Assembly: GCF_037975245.1 (NCBI RefSeq)
Contig: NC_092577.1
Location: 2,317,501-2,381,500, forward strand
Direction of reading: 5' to 3'
DNA length: 64,000 bases
Source: Apostichopus japonicus
Taxonomy: Eukaryota > Echinodermata > Holothuroidea > Aspidochirotida > Stichopodidae
The notes beneath the pieces are model-generated. The model had not been told where the DNA came from. It searched no databases and worked only from the letters and a program-made list of their open reading frames with translations. Numbering within the stretch: the stretch's first letter is position 1; the number at the start of each line of letters is the position of its first letter. A program made the translations under genes and the position numbers. Below are positions 1-12,020 of this stretch, one piece after another.

Positions 1-228
1 GTATATATGCTCACTCCAGGAGCACTGCCCCACCCCTTCACCCCAATAAGATGTCTATAGCTATTGGCCGGCGTAATTGAACCAAAAAAAGGGAGACTAT
101 CTTTCTTTTTTGCTTTAGATCGTTTGATACTTAGTCATTTTCTGGAAGAAAAAAAACACAGGCAAAACACGAAATAGAGGTCTTATCGTAACTGATCTAA
201 AGTCAATCAAATAAACATGAGTCAAGGC

Positions 229-1157
229 TTATGGTTGTTCGTTCATCGTATTAAGTTCAATTCCGCTCATCAACCACAATGCAATGGTTTTCAAACAAGG
301 AAACGTATTTAAGAATGCCTCTCGATAGATTGAGCCAAATATGTTATAAATAACAGGATTTAAACCAGAATTGAGTAATGTAGAGATGATTAACGGGTAG
401 AGATATATTTCTTGACTAAAACGAGCTAGAATGATGAAAGCGTCAAAGATAAACACTAGACTCACGAAGACAAAGGAATTAATTATGACTGCTTTTGTCA
501 CTTGCTGTTGCTGTCTAGCGAAATTTCTGTTAGACACATTTCCTCTGTGCAGCTCATGCCTCTTCCTTAACACAATAATAATCTTTAAATTAAGGATCCC
601 TGTCCCAACAATGGTTACAAAATCGCAAAGAAATATGATCAAAATAGAGAAGAAAAAAAACAGAAATGCACTTACAAAAGTAAAGCAAAAGCAGTGGTAG
701 CAATGAGTAGCATAACAATTAAACGTATCTTCGGGCATGTAGTGTGTCTTATTGATTGATTTATCGGATCGCTAACAACCTTGTATCGATCCCATGACAT
801 CAACATGATCAATGTACATGAGACGATTTGAGCTGGATATCTAATAGTTAGTGCTAATAGGAATAACCTGTCATAAATATCAGCATATGTGTCACTAAGA
901 TATAAATATGCTCCTCCCAATAGTATATAAATAAAAGAGGTATACATATCTATGAATGACAAAGGTATCAAGTAAATATTCAACCGCATTGTTCTTAAAG
1001 AGGATTGTTTGACAACTGTGAACAAAAATGCACCGTTAGAAAGAAAGGCGAGAATTCCTAAAATAATTGATGTTACAGCAGGGCCCTTCGACTGAGTAAC
1101 AAACATATCCCAAAATTGATATGAAGCATTTAATTGTTCGTATTGAACGTATTCCAT
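229..1157 (-). pseudogene. Class A GPCR copy 1, frameshifted
   Basis: This is a single-exon seven-transmembrane receptor relative, read from 1157 down to 229. The first frame (1157-672) carries the N-terminus, TM1 with the LSNG motif, TM2 with LSFIDM, TM3 with the WDRY motif and TM4. The second frame (from about 738 to 229) carries TM5, a basic third intracellular loop, TM6 and TM7 with NPVIY. Compared with copies 2 and 3, one base is missing near 675, where ttac replaces ttacc, and a stop codon follows at 672-674. It is therefore a recent pseudogene, or a true gene with a one-base assembly error. The C-terminal tail is also shorter, lacking a few codons before the final NEQP. The ligand is unknown. 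A protein split by natural frameshifting is very unlikely. Confidence 0.85.
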
Positions 1158-1489
1158 AACGCTGCAGTATATCGTTTCAATTCGTTAACTAGACATGGAT
1201 CTCAGACAATAGCACAACACGGACATTTCTTGGTCCAGAGAGTAACTCTTATGCAACAGAAGAAAGAACCACTGCAAGAAGAAGGGGAAAAACTCATGTA
1301 AAAAGGAAATCCGTTCTGTCATTAAGTTTTCTTCCAGTTCCACCAGTGATTATTGTCATATCTGCTATTATCAGTATTCTGTTGATCAATTTGCCAATGA
1401 AACTCACTCTGTGTTGAAACAATTTGATGGTATACTATATCATGTTACCGGTAAATCAATGAAATAGTGAGTACAATACAAATATCTAT

Positions 1490-1493
<4 letters not shown>
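1158..1493. other. GPCR 5' flank conserved in all units
   Basis: This segment lies immediately upstream of the minus-strand GPCR. Sister segments start at 21176, 34454 and 49509 and are nearly identical. In units 3 and 4 it contains a 73-codon plus-strand ORF that is frame-disrupted here by an extra G near 1202. The substitutions between the intact versions look neutral, so I treat this as promoter/5' flank and not a gene. Confidence 0.55.
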
Positions 1494-1570
<77 letters not shown>

Positions 1571-1652
1571 GGGAGGCCCGTGGTTCGAATCCCGGTGGAG
1601 GCTGAAAGTTTTTTCACTGTTCTTGATTTTCCAACTCATTACGATTTTCATT

Positions 1653-1689
<37 letters not shown>

Positions 1690-1753
1690 TTGTATATATA
1701 TATATATATTTACATATATATATATATTTATATATATATTTATATGTATATGA

Positions 1754-1794
<41 letters not shown>

Positions 1795-1800
1795 CATATA
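1494..1800. repeat. (TA)n blocks with an embedded tRNA-like SINE piece
   Basis: Two long alternating TA tracts (about 1494-1568 and 1652-1800) flank a short non-TA insert. The insert (1569-1645) contains a box B-like ggttcgaatcc and the flanking Cys/Gly-tRNA-like arm, and it matches, on the other strand, the segment at 5204-5308. Translations of the TA tracts are meaningless. Confidence 0.85.
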
Positions 1801-1880
1801 CATTGGAAGAGAGAATGCGAGATACATTCATCTCATCGGAGAGTTCCCTGCATGTCATAAAATCCTCATTGAGCATGTAA
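1801..1880 (+). repeat. Short dispersed repeat next to (TA)n (right-hand copy, unit 1)
   Basis: This segment of about 75 bp contains gtgcgagata and agttccctgcatgtcat. Related copies occur at about 19911, 21716, 33111, 39589 and 49991, always directly after a TA tract and in the same orientation. In units 2 and 3 one copy lies on each side of the GPCR gene. Confidence 0.7.
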
Positions 1881-3534
1881 CTGCGCCACAGCTGCCAGTA
1901 ATTAGGATAGGGCGCATCTGCAACACTGGGAACCAAGGTGTCTAATACAAGTTCATCACTATAAGTTATTGATATGCAAAGATACTTACATGTCATTATT
2001 TCACATTTATTTCAGTTCACCTCAACAGGTATAACATTCATGAGTATCGGATGAACTAATTGCTCTCACTCCAGCGATAAGTGTCGTTTCAACTTACAAT
2101 AAGGCGTTGAAGAAATATCCAACAAAAAGGACGCGAATTGATCATGTGTCTTTGACTCATTCAGTTCATGTATATTATGCTACAATGAATGAGTCTATAG
2201 GAAACATAACATTAATAAATTTATGTCATGGTACGCGGTTTAGACAAATCGGTCCGCCGTACTGTTTCTTGCTTTAAGAACCAAATTCGAGTGATAGAGC
2301 GAAAAGATATTTTAGAATCCACTCCGTTTCCTTTAGAAATATTATCACCAAGCTGCAGCACAGAAAGACGGTCTGCCGTAAAAACACTTTCGTTCTTTCT
2401 TTTGGTGTCCAAATAATAGTGAATTTGGTTTTTAACTTTGACTTGAGCACTGGGTAGATAAGTTCTCAGGTGACTTTAGTTTTAAATAAAAAACGATGAA
2501 CGATTCCGAGTTCACCACGTGTTAAACTACCATTACCTGGTTTACACTCTTCAGTGTTGCTCCTGACAATTAGCTCCTTTCGGTAACATATGGTGTCTGT
2601 AAAAAGACCCAACCAACGTTCTTGGCTTTTTTCATTTACCCCTTCCTTCATAAGGTGTAAAAGTTTACTCGAGTCGGTATTTGAATTTTCTTTTCGCCAA
2701 TAATTTAATGTCTTTTTCTTATGAAGTATCAAAGAGTTTAGCACAAGCAGGTAGAACTTAGCTTTGAAGAATGTTCACGGTGGAGGCTGTTCTCAGATCA
2801 CAACACCGCAAGTTGCTTGCTCTTTTCCTTTATGCTTTCTGCCCGCAAACTTGTTCTGCTATGATCTGAAGATCGAAACTTCAAATTTCCTATTTTATTA
2901 CTTAACCTTAAAGCAATATTTAATATCAATAAAACTTTGGTTACATATATATATATATATATCCATGTAAATAGTTATGTATATATTTAATGTTTAGAAA
3001 TAAGATATATCTTTACATTATACACGTACCAGCAAGTATAGGCTTTCACTCGGTTCTTATATATGATAACTGTACCAAGAAACAGAAGATGTCAGTCAGT
3101 ACAAAATGTAAGACTCGAGGCTTACAACTTCCTTCTCCTCATTTCCTGAATATTCAGGCCATTAGGCCTACACACTGAAAACTCAAGTTTTACATTGAGT
3201 TTTACATCAAAATAATGTGTGTGTTTATTTTAGGGAGAAAGGGAACAGAAAATCGGTGGCCAGTTTTGGAGATCTTCGCCAGATGGAACAAAAATGTCAT
3301 CATCAGTCGTTGACAAATGTTTTAGTCGGTTACTTTGTATTTTAGATTCAGTCACCCGGGAAAGAAATAGACCACTGCTACGGGTGTACGCCCCCCCCCC
3401 CCCGTCTTTTCAAGCCCACATAAACTACTTGTTATCATGTTCAGAGCGAATAAGAGCTATATATATAAATATATATATATATATATAAATATTTATATAT
3501 ATATATATATATTTATATAAATATATATATATAT
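1881..3534. other. Non-coding spacer of unit 1
   Basis: This spacer is shared with units 2, 3 and 4 and I see no convincing gene in it. It ends in a poly-C tract near 3391 and a TA-rich tract (about 3457-3534). Small ORFs here are not maintained as frames between the units. Confidence 0.6.
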
Positions 3535-4870
3535 CAGGGTTCTGCCGCTGCCGGTCGGCGCCAGTTGGGCCCGACCAGCACGCTGAATTACCGACCGCCA
3601 CAATCTGCCTGAGTGACTTTTCCGACCGGCACTTATTTTCGATAGGAACTCCAAAAAACAGCTCCATAGCCGGAGGGTCGAACGTACAGAAACAATCTGA
3701 TTGAGACTAGGGGAAATCCAGTTCATAACTTTTCAAAATATCCAACACATCACAGTGTCATACTTAGTAAAACTTCAACTGACTCAGTAATCCCGCAAAG
3801 AAAACATTTGTCTGCTGGAAATCCCCGCATCGTTTTTTGCATTCGCGATGAGTTTATACTCAATGTACAACTTATTCACTTGACCGTATAGAGAAAAAAA
3901 AAATGAAAATCAATTGTGTACCAATTGTGTACGGAAAGGTGGTAGGCTACCCTTTCAAATTTTACGAAAGATCGCGCAATTAAAGCACTTTCGAAAAATT
4001 CACGTCAAACTTGCATATCGTACTAAATGCAACTAATGTCATGTAAACAAGGCTCTAGTGCATCCATTTATGAATATACCGTAAGACCACATGTGGTGTT
4101 AAGCGGGGGGAAAAGAAAGTATTTTCTAGCATTTCCAAAAATACCGAAAAAATAATATCCTACAATAGTTAAGTGTATAGCAAATAGCCTAACCACCTCG
4201 GCGGTTATAACGGATCTCACGTAACTACAAAATCACAACTAATTGTATTTTGCGGAGTTTACGTTTTCTACACGAACATGGAAACAATATTTAGCATTGA
4301 GTTAATCATGCCAAGTGGCCTAAAACATGTGATTACATCACAAAAGTTCCTGAGATGTCAGACAGAACTCATTCAGAGGTTGTGTACAAGGCAAGCGTTG
4401 CAGGCAGTGTACACACTTCAGTCAACTCGCGAAGATCCTGCGGGTCATCTCAACAAACACAGCTGACCCAGAGAGATTATTCTCTCAAATGAAGCCGATG
4501 TTGAATAAATGAGAGAGAATACATAATTCATTATGATTCGTCTTTATTTGGGAGTGGACTCTCACTCACTGTCCATCTAAAATTATCATCTCAGCCTGAA
4601 TGATTTATTTAATAGGCACCACCGGCTGGTCTGTACTCTAGTGCTCCAGATATTTGTCCTAACTTTTTTCATTAATTATGAAAAATTCCAGACATGAGAT
4701 CTCATTTCAAAGCTGTCTACATGTGGCTCAGAATACTCGGGAAGGGCCGTTTCAGGCCATCTGGGGGGTTTCCAAAACCCAAAATTTTCTTGTACGCTCC
4801 GCGCCAACCGATGGTGGCGCTCCGCTTAGATAGTCCTGCCGGCACTCAATCCACCCTGGGCAGAACCCTG
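3535..4870 (+). mobile_element. Decayed hAT-type DNA transposon
   Basis: Both ends carry the inverted repeat CAGGGTTCTGCC, reading inwards from 3535 and from 4870. It sits inside a TA tract, so an 8-bp duplication (atatatat) is compatible but not provable. Near the right end, 4450-4512 encodes a remnant in which TADPERLFSQMK is readable before a stop. That pattern resembles the C-terminal dimerisation region of hAT transposases. The rest of the 1.3 kb shows no long frame, so the copy is non-autonomous. Units 2, 3 and 4 lack it, so it inserted after unit duplication or was lost from the others. Confidence 0.7.
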
Positions 4871-5139
4871 ATATATATATATATTGATAGGACAACATGT
4901 AATGCCTTTAAATCCAACATAATATTTAGAAAAGAATAGATATAACCACACGCTACACAAATTTTCGGACACCCTGGTCCTTCGTCAGGTGTAAAATGAG
5001 TGATTGAATTTACGTCAGTCTACCGTAAGCCTCAGACTTCTCAAAGTGCTTGAACCCGGAAAGAAAAGCCATGTCCCTTTGAGACCGTTACAGTGTGAAC
5101 GTACTTTAAGGATCAAGTTTGATATGGCCATATAAAGCC

Positions 5140-5203
<64 letters not shown>
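4871..5203. other. Spacer shared with units 2 and 4, then (TA)n
   Basis: The segment containing ttcggacaccctggtcc recurs at about 23690 and 51915 and is absent from unit 3. It is followed by a TA tract at about 5145-5202. No gene is seen. Confidence 0.6.
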
Positions 5204-5692
<489 letters not shown>

Positions 5693-7457
5693 TACTTGCT
5701 GGGAGACCCCCTGATATCCCACATGACACTTTGTACCACATCCCTCCTTTATAAAAAAAAAAATCATAACGTCGCCGCTAGACCTTCCATAAAGGTTCAT
5801 GCCCCTACCTAAATCTGTCGTGGGAAATTACAAATTTGGCTGTTTCATTTTGAGAGGCTCGTGTTTTAAAAGTTTACATTTCCAAAAGGAAACAAGGTCA
5901 ATTTAAAAAAAAAAAAGTTATTCGATAAAATCACTTTGTATAGGAGAAGGTAGTTGAAGATAATCATACTTTTATAATTAATTCACGTGATATGGATAGA
6001 GATCCATGACAGGTAGTCTTGGCTATATAGGCACAAATCCGTGTTAATTTCAACTGGCTGGTGTACTTGTAAGTATATAATAATTGCTATACGTCAATAA
6101 CCAGATATAAAAGCACGCTACGGCATTCTAATAGTAGCCTCTCGCCTATGTATGCTGAGGGGAAACCATATGGGGAATTTATAATTAGGTGTTAATTAAT
6201 TGTTAGGCTTTGTGTTATTATTATTTGTCTTACATGCCAAAAAGGGACCAAGTGGGGGCACCAAATGAGCTGAATGGGGGGGGGGCTGTATAATGTAATG
6301 CCCCCACCCCCCAACCCCAACCCCCCCACCCCCTCCCCCGGAAAAGTTGGCACTTTGATACGTCAAATAGTGCGATCTTATGCATTTAGAATCCCTATAC
6401 AAAGATAGGATCAACTAAGTCATTTGAAATTCTCGTACAAACAAGGCATTACGATTATTGTCCAAATATTGACAGGGAGTGGGTATGAAAGATAGTCCAT
6501 TCCCAACCAAATTATTCGGGGGGGGGATGGACAATTTTGGTAAATCAAGGGTGCTTAGATGCAGAATGTTGCAATAGATTGAAAAAAGTTTATTGTAAGC
6601 CAAAAAAATTGACATTTTTCGATGAACAAAATACGTTTCGGATAGGCACACACATTAGTTTGAATTTACATTACTGTATGGGGTATAGGTTACAATTTGC
6701 ATACATGTTAAGTGATTATGAACGTAAACTATATATATATACATACATTTGCACATCGGATGAATCTGGTCACGAAAGCGCGCTTATATATTTAGGTCTT
6801 TGTGTTGACTGTGAGCTATGTCAGTGTTACAACAGAATGAAGTACACCTCATTCACCCATACAACATAAAACACAATAGCTGAACGTATTACCCTCATTT
6901 TCGTACTATTACAAATCACTATATATTTTCAAGGGGGGTTGGGCGGGCCGGGCCTAGTAGTGTAGTAAGCAACGGATGCACCCCATTGAGGAGGGTAACT
7001 TGTGGAGGGTAAGTTGTGGAGGGTACATTAATGGAGGGAAACGAGAAGTCATATGTCTAAATACGGAATCTGTGAGGAGAAGGGGACGAGCGCCGTCTTT
7101 CTGAATTGACAGTGACGGCGTACTTGTGTCATGCCCTGTGTGTTGTTGCTGGTAGTCTTGACAATTAGTATATGTGAGGATTTCTCCCTGAATGTTAAAT
7201 GACAAATCTAAATATGTAACGATATCAGTTACATAATGAAGAATTGGTATAGCCCTTTTTACGTCATGCTGTATATACACAGAGCTCTTTAATGACTACT
7301 TTGTGACGTACGCATGTTGGTCACGATCTCCTGACTTTGACACTAGGCCTACTGTATACTAAATGTAGGCAAACTGTTCATGACGTGGACATGTTATGAG
7401 CCTTTACATATGATAACTTAAACCTATTCGCGGAGTGTCACAACAAATGGCAAACAG
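5693..7457. other. Spacer found in units 1 and 3 only
   Basis: This corresponds to about 41346-43015 in unit 3; units 2 and 4 hold (TA)n at the same place for most of its length. It contains G- and C-runs at 6275-6345 that could pair with each other; unit 3 has about 85 bp more between them. No conserved coding frame is evident. Confidence 0.6.
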
Positions 7458-8153
7458 TCACAGTCACAGTCCCGATGCAAGGGGACTGGGGTTAGAAGCG
7501 GATCAGTCGTTCAGTAGTTTGGTTGTCGTGCCCAGGTTCTTTCATGGGCGACTTTTTCTTAAAAAGTACCTTTATCATGTGTAGCTCTCGGCCTTTTGGC
7601 TAAGATCATGTGTAGTATCTGTTCCCATTTGAGGGGAATGGTGATGAACAGCTGACGATGATCACACAGTCACAGTCTCGATGTAAGGGGACTGGGGTTA
7701 GAAGCGGATCAGTCGTTCGGTAGTTTGGTTTTCGTGCCCAGGTTCTTTCCTGGGCGACTTTTTCTTAAAAAGTACCTTTATCATGTGTAGTATCTGTTCT
7801 TTTAGGGAATGGTGATACACACCTGACGATGATCACGCAGTCACAGTCCCGATGTAAGGGGACTGGGGTTAGAAGCGGATCAGTCGTTCAGTAGTTTGGT
7901 TTTCGTGCCCAGGTTCTTTCCTGGGCGACTTTTCTTAAAAAGTACCTTTAGAACTATTCGCTTCTCGGCCTTTTGGCTAAGATCATGTGTAGTATCTGTT
8001 CCCTATCGAGGGGAATGGTGATGCACATCCGACGATGATCACACAGTCACAGTCCCGATGTAAAGGGACTGGGGTTGAGAGCGGATCAGTCGTTTGGTAG
8101 TTTGGTTTTCGTGCCCAGGTTCTTTCCTGGGCGACTTTTTCTTAAAAAGTACC
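7458..8153 (+). repeat. Tandem array of U2 snRNA-headed repeats (four copies)
   Basis: Four copies of a repeat of up to about 198 bp lie head to tail. The last (7956-8153) is complete: its first 45 or so bases follow the conserved 5' end of U2 snRNA, including ggccttttggctaagatca and the branch-point recognition stretch gtagtatctg. After that it departs from U2 into three predicted hairpins: around ttccc/ggggaa, cagtccc/gggactg and gcccagg/cctgggc. A T-run and an A-run close the unit. The copy at 7584-7776 has a nearly full head, that at 7777-7946 has lost the first half of the head, and that at 7458-7576 has none. No poly-A tail is seen. Confidence 0.75.
7956..8153 (+). ncRNA. Full-length U2-headed repeat, unit 1
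   Basis: This is the best complete copy in unit 1. Stem-loop I and the branch-site-pairing region of U2 are visible in the first 45 bases. The canonical U2 3' half (Sm site aattttttgg type, stem-loops III and IV) is not recognisable. The T-rich stretch ggttttcg before the gcccagg hairpin is a weak Sm-site candidate. It may be an snRNA-derived retroposon and not a spliceosomal gene; transcription is unproven. Confidence 0.55.
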
Positions 8154-9126
8154 AATTAAAAAGTACCTTATATCAATTAAGGAAAAGTCTTATCGTTGTA
8201 AGCCCTGCGATAAAACCTACAGACGATTGCACAACTTTCAGAGACATGAGCGGACACATTCAGCCAAACAAGGCAATGAGTGCCTATGTTGTGGAAAGGA
8301 ATTTCGCCAACGTTCTGCATTAAAGCGACACCACAGAATTCATACTGGAGAGAAGCCATTTAGATGCCGCAAGTGTAACAAACCGTTTTCGTATATGTCA
8401 AGCCTGAGAGGTCACGAAAGGACACACACAGGAGAGAAACCGTTCCAGTGCAATTTTTGCGATGAGAAGTTTGCCTGGGGAAAATCCCATAGAAGCCACA
8501 CGAGATTGCACACCGGCGAGAAGCCATTCCAGTGTAAAATTTGCGATAAAGTGTTAAAAAATAACAGCTCGTTGAGGTACCATTACAAGGCGCATACTGG
8601 CTAGAAGCAAGTCGTTTGTAAATACTGCGATAAAAGGTTCGCAAATAATCGGAACTCGAGAGGTCACATGAAGATCCACGAAGGCAAAGAATCATACCAG
8701 TGTTATTTTTGTGACAGAGTTTATGCAGACTCAAGTCAATTAGAAGACCACTTTGAAACACACAAGGGTGACAATGCCTTCGAGTGCGCCGTGTGCAACG
8801 AAACTTTCAGCAAGCGTGGAAATTTGAATATTCATCAAAAGCAACATGGATTCTTTCGTTGTTACACATGTGAGAAGAGCTTTAAATCGTCTTCAAATTT
8901 GGAAAAGCTCAGAAGGTTACATTCCGGCGAGGATAGATTCCAATGTCATTACTGCGGCAAATGCTTTGCACGAGCAGAGTATGTAACTCGACACGAAATG
9001 ATACATTCTAGGAACAAGGCGTTTTTGTGCAGTTCCTGCGGCAAAATGTTCTCAAAACTGGGTGCCCTCAATCGTCACGAGAAGACACATTCAGATGAAA
9101 GACCCTACAAGTGCAATAAAAGATAA
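8146..9126 (+). pseudogene. C2H2 zinc-finger exon, unit 1, with nonsense codon
   Basis: The open frame starts just after a stop at 8143-8145, directly behind the U2-headed repeat, and has no ATG before the first finger. About eleven C2H2 fingers follow with standard TGEK-type linkers, the first spelled YRCKPCDKTY. A linker codon GAG has become TAG at 8602-8604, and the frame then continues to 9126. Helix residues at the DNA-contacting positions differ from finger to finger, as in poly-zinc-finger DNA-binding proteins. Two more fingers lie beyond 9126 in another frame (to about 9353). Unit 2 keeps the same exon without the nonsense codon. The product, if any, would be a nuclear DNA-binding protein. 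Confidence 0.85.
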
Positions 9127-10743
9127 AGTGTTTAAAAGATCCTAGTTCTTTGGCCAAGCATCAGTTGGTGCAGACTGCAGGGGGAGAAACCTTTTCAATG
9201 CCAATACTGTGAGAAAAGATTCCGCGTTGCTTCCAGCATGCGAATTCACGAGAGGTTACACACAGGCGTATGGCCTTATCATTGCAAGTACTGTGACAAA
9301 TCCTTCAATTATGCAACAGGTCTAAGCAACCATGAGAAACAGCAAAAAGGGTGAGCCGGATCAGTTACACTATGCATGGCATGGCCGGCCTTTTATTATA
9401 GGAGTGTGTGGAAACCATCGCTGAAGATGATTAATTTTGTGGCATTTTCCTGAGGCAAAATGAGTATGACATGAGCCACTGATGTTCACTCCTTATTCTC
9501 CAACATTTTCTGTATGAGTACAAGGTCACATATTTTTGTTATATTTTCCAACATTCCATGGGTAAAGTTCAGTTCTCACAAAATTGTGCTGAAGGTAAGC
9601 GCTTTAGTTATATCTTAATTGCCAGGTGATATTTTAATTCTTTGAAAATAGATTCATGAAATTATTTTCAACTTGGCCGAGTATGAAATAAAAAAACAAG
9701 TTGAGCGAGTGAGTTGCAAAAGGGGAGTTTTGTGCCTTGAGAATGTTGTAACGAATGTTACTTTTACCACGGTTATTCTGTTTCATTTCGTAACTTTTGT
9801 TATTGTTGTATTTCTAAGTCAATGCCACTTGTTCTTCTGATTAAACTGAGGCTAAATTATGTAAAATTCCTTGTTTAAAGTAAAACTTTTTAATTTTTTT
9901 TACAAAGTTTGTCTTCAGGTTTTGCAGCTGGTAGTAACAGTCCTTTTCAATATATTTTTTCAAACGCCTTTAAATGTAAGCGTTACACCAAGAAGTATGC
10001 CTTAAAAACCAACACAGTGTGTGAATTTCTGTTAAAGCCAGAGATTTTCAACGTTACCATTTTGTTTTGACTTTGTTACACCGTTTATCTTTGTAAATTT
10101 CTATTTGGTATCTAGATAAGAAATTGTTATATCTAGACAGATAAAGTGATAAATTTTTTGTATGCAAATTTCTTACCGGGATTTATTCATTTTTCCTTTG
10201 TTTTCATATGGCCCTATGAATACCCATTGTCTTTCTTGTTGAAATATAAATGATTTTTCCCCACTATTTCTTGACTTTGTTACTAGCCATGCAGTGATCC
10301 CCTCAGGAATACAAGCAAGAATGAGTAAAAGTAATAAATATTTAAGTACTGTTGTTTAAAGTTTTAATTATTTCTAAAGGTGCCTGCAAAGGTTTGCATA
10401 TGTTCTATTTAGGTAGCAGATAGTATAAATTGTGCTATTGTTTGATATAGTTTGGGATGTTCCATAACATATTTAGAATTGTGTGCTAATACTTTTGGGC
10501 ACAATATTTCTGCTATTTCATGGACCAATAAAAATCATTAATGTTATCATTTCCAGGTTATTTTTTGTTCAGTCCTGGATAGTTCAATATCTAAAGATTC
10601 AAACATGTCTTGGGTATTTTAACAATTTGTGGGGAGGTCAAGAAATGTCAACTTCTGAAATTGTTGGCGTTTTAGTGAGAGATCAGAGGAAGAAGTGTAA
10701 AATGTTGGCAAATGTCATAGTATTATAAATGTACTATTATATT
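9127..10743. other. Zinc-finger 3' remnant and spacer, unit 1
   Basis: The first 230 bases hold two out-of-frame C2H2 fingers (about 9187-9353), with FQCQYCEKRF readable in one. The rest is AT-rich spacer conserved in units 2 and 3. Relative to them, unit 1 lacks about 190 bp near 10275. No other gene is seen. Confidence 0.65.
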
Positions 10744-11043
10744 GAGAGCGTGGTGGCCAATTGGCTAAGGCGTCCGACTCGTGATCCAAGCATTGCTGGT
10801 TCGATTCCTGCCTAGTTCATTACGTTGTGTCCTTGGGCAAGATGCTTTATCTCACTTGCCTCTCTCCACCCAGGGGTTAAATGGGTACCTGTGAGGTAAC
10901 TTTTCATTGGGAGCAGTATATAACTGCAGCTGGCTGGAGGGATTGTCTCTGGGACAGGTTATCATTGACCAAAGATAATATATAACGTCTGTAAAGTGCT
11001 TTGAGACCTATCGCTGGTATAAAGCGCAATAAATATCAAATTT
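10744..11043 (+). repeat. tRNA-derived SINE, unit 1
   Basis: The head has a box A-like tggccaattggctaaggcg and a box B-like ggttcgattcc at 10798-10808. The body contains ccacccaggggttaaatggg and ends in aaagtgctttgag and a caataaatatcaaa tail. Equivalent copies lie at the same place in units 2 and 3, so the insertion predates the duplications. The tRNA part cannot fold into an acceptor stem and is not a tRNA gene. Confidence 0.8.
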
Positions 11044-11426
11044 TATAATTATTATTGCTTATCAAATTCACATGGTCAGTGTTGTTTTTGGTGTGAGTGA
11101 AAAGTTACTTGCTGTAAGTGGAGATCAAAATGTGAAAATCTTTAATTCTTAATATTGCAAGAATGATATTAACTTGTAGAAGTATGATTTGCAACAAGTG
11201 TGTAGTTTTCGGTGGAGGTTAAAGAGACCTTCAACAGATGTCATTCATAGATTGAGAGCTAAGTTTAAACCACAAACCTCCAAAAGGGTAGTATTGACTA
11301 GTGGTACATACACTTGGCATGTGGTTTCCCCATTACAACTTCTATTGTTTTTCGGGTGTGGGTGAGCTATATTTTAGGTCAGCAGAGATAAAATTGTCAG
11401 AATCTTTCAAAGAAAAACAGCTTGTC
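11044..11426. other. Spacer between SINE and gypsy element
   Basis: This spacer is conserved with units 2 and 3. In unit 2 the matching spacer is interrupted by the CTTAAG element. No gene is seen. Confidence 0.6.
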
Positions 11427-11430
11427 TCAA

Positions 11431-11833
11431 TGTAATGACATAGAGTAAGGAAGAACAAACAAAACAAATCAAATAGATTCCGTACTTCTCCGTACGTGGT
11501 GGCAACTTTATTGGGGGTTATGTTTAAGCATGGTAAGAGGGCGGTGGATAATATCTACTCTTGGAGATGAGTAAACTACTCTAACATGTTGACTGATGAA
11601 CTACATCTCTCAATAAATGACGGTAATGAGAACAAAATAGGAATATACAATATGGCTGCCGTTGAACGTAACGCAAGGTGATTTCGTAATGAATAGAATA
11701 AAGAGAGAACGAACAGGGCTTACTGAGTGAAACCGCAAACGCTGAACATGGAACGCCAAATAGAACAAAAGTATACTAGAGAGTACATGCACATTACGTA
11801 AATAATCGGTAGCCAAATGGGCACTACCTCACA
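11431..11833 (-). repeat. 3' LTR of the gypsy element
   Basis: The LTR is 403 bp and bounded by the TG...CA dinucleotides. It is the same length as 17085-17487 and I found no difference between them. An internal 68-codon ORF occurs in both LTRs and is not considered a gene. Confidence 0.93.
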
Positions 11834-11846
11834 CTCTCCCCTGCTA
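11834..11846 (-). other. Polypurine tract
   Basis: On the minus strand the purine-rich gcaggggagag directly precedes the 3' LTR, the expected position for plus-strand DNA priming. Confidence 0.8.
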
Positions 11847-12020
11847 AAGGAAGTTTGTCCTCAAACGACCAATGTATACGAGATATCTGAAATACGATAA
11901 AATGGATTAATATGAAAGAAATCTTTTACAAAAAAATATACATTGCGTATCCGCACTACCAACTAAAAGTACTTGGGCAAACTATTGTTAGCAAATCTGT
12001 TTATCTACAATCAAGGTTGT

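Noticed and set aside
6275-6345. A functional G-quadruplex or regulatory hairpin
   Set aside because: The G- and C-runs vary in length between units 1 and 3 and look like slippage-prone homopolymers.
6537-6869. A 110-codon ORF in the unit 1 spacer, with a similar one at 41993
   Set aside because: The frame ends differ between units and the C-terminal part runs into TA repeats; no recognisable domain.
7956-8153. A normal spliceosomal U2 gene
   Set aside because: Only the 5' 45 bases match; the Sm site and 3' stem-loops of U2 are not recognisable.
8360-8761. A 133-codon minus-strand ORF, repeated at 25535-25936
   Set aside because: It is the antisense shadow of the zinc-finger exon.
10744-10810. 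A tRNA gene
   Set aside because: Box A and box B are present but there is no acceptor-stem pairing, and the SINE body follows directly.
11610-11816. A 68-codon ORF in each gypsy LTR
   Set aside because: It is identical only because the LTRs are; it has no known domain and overlaps the LTR regulatory region.
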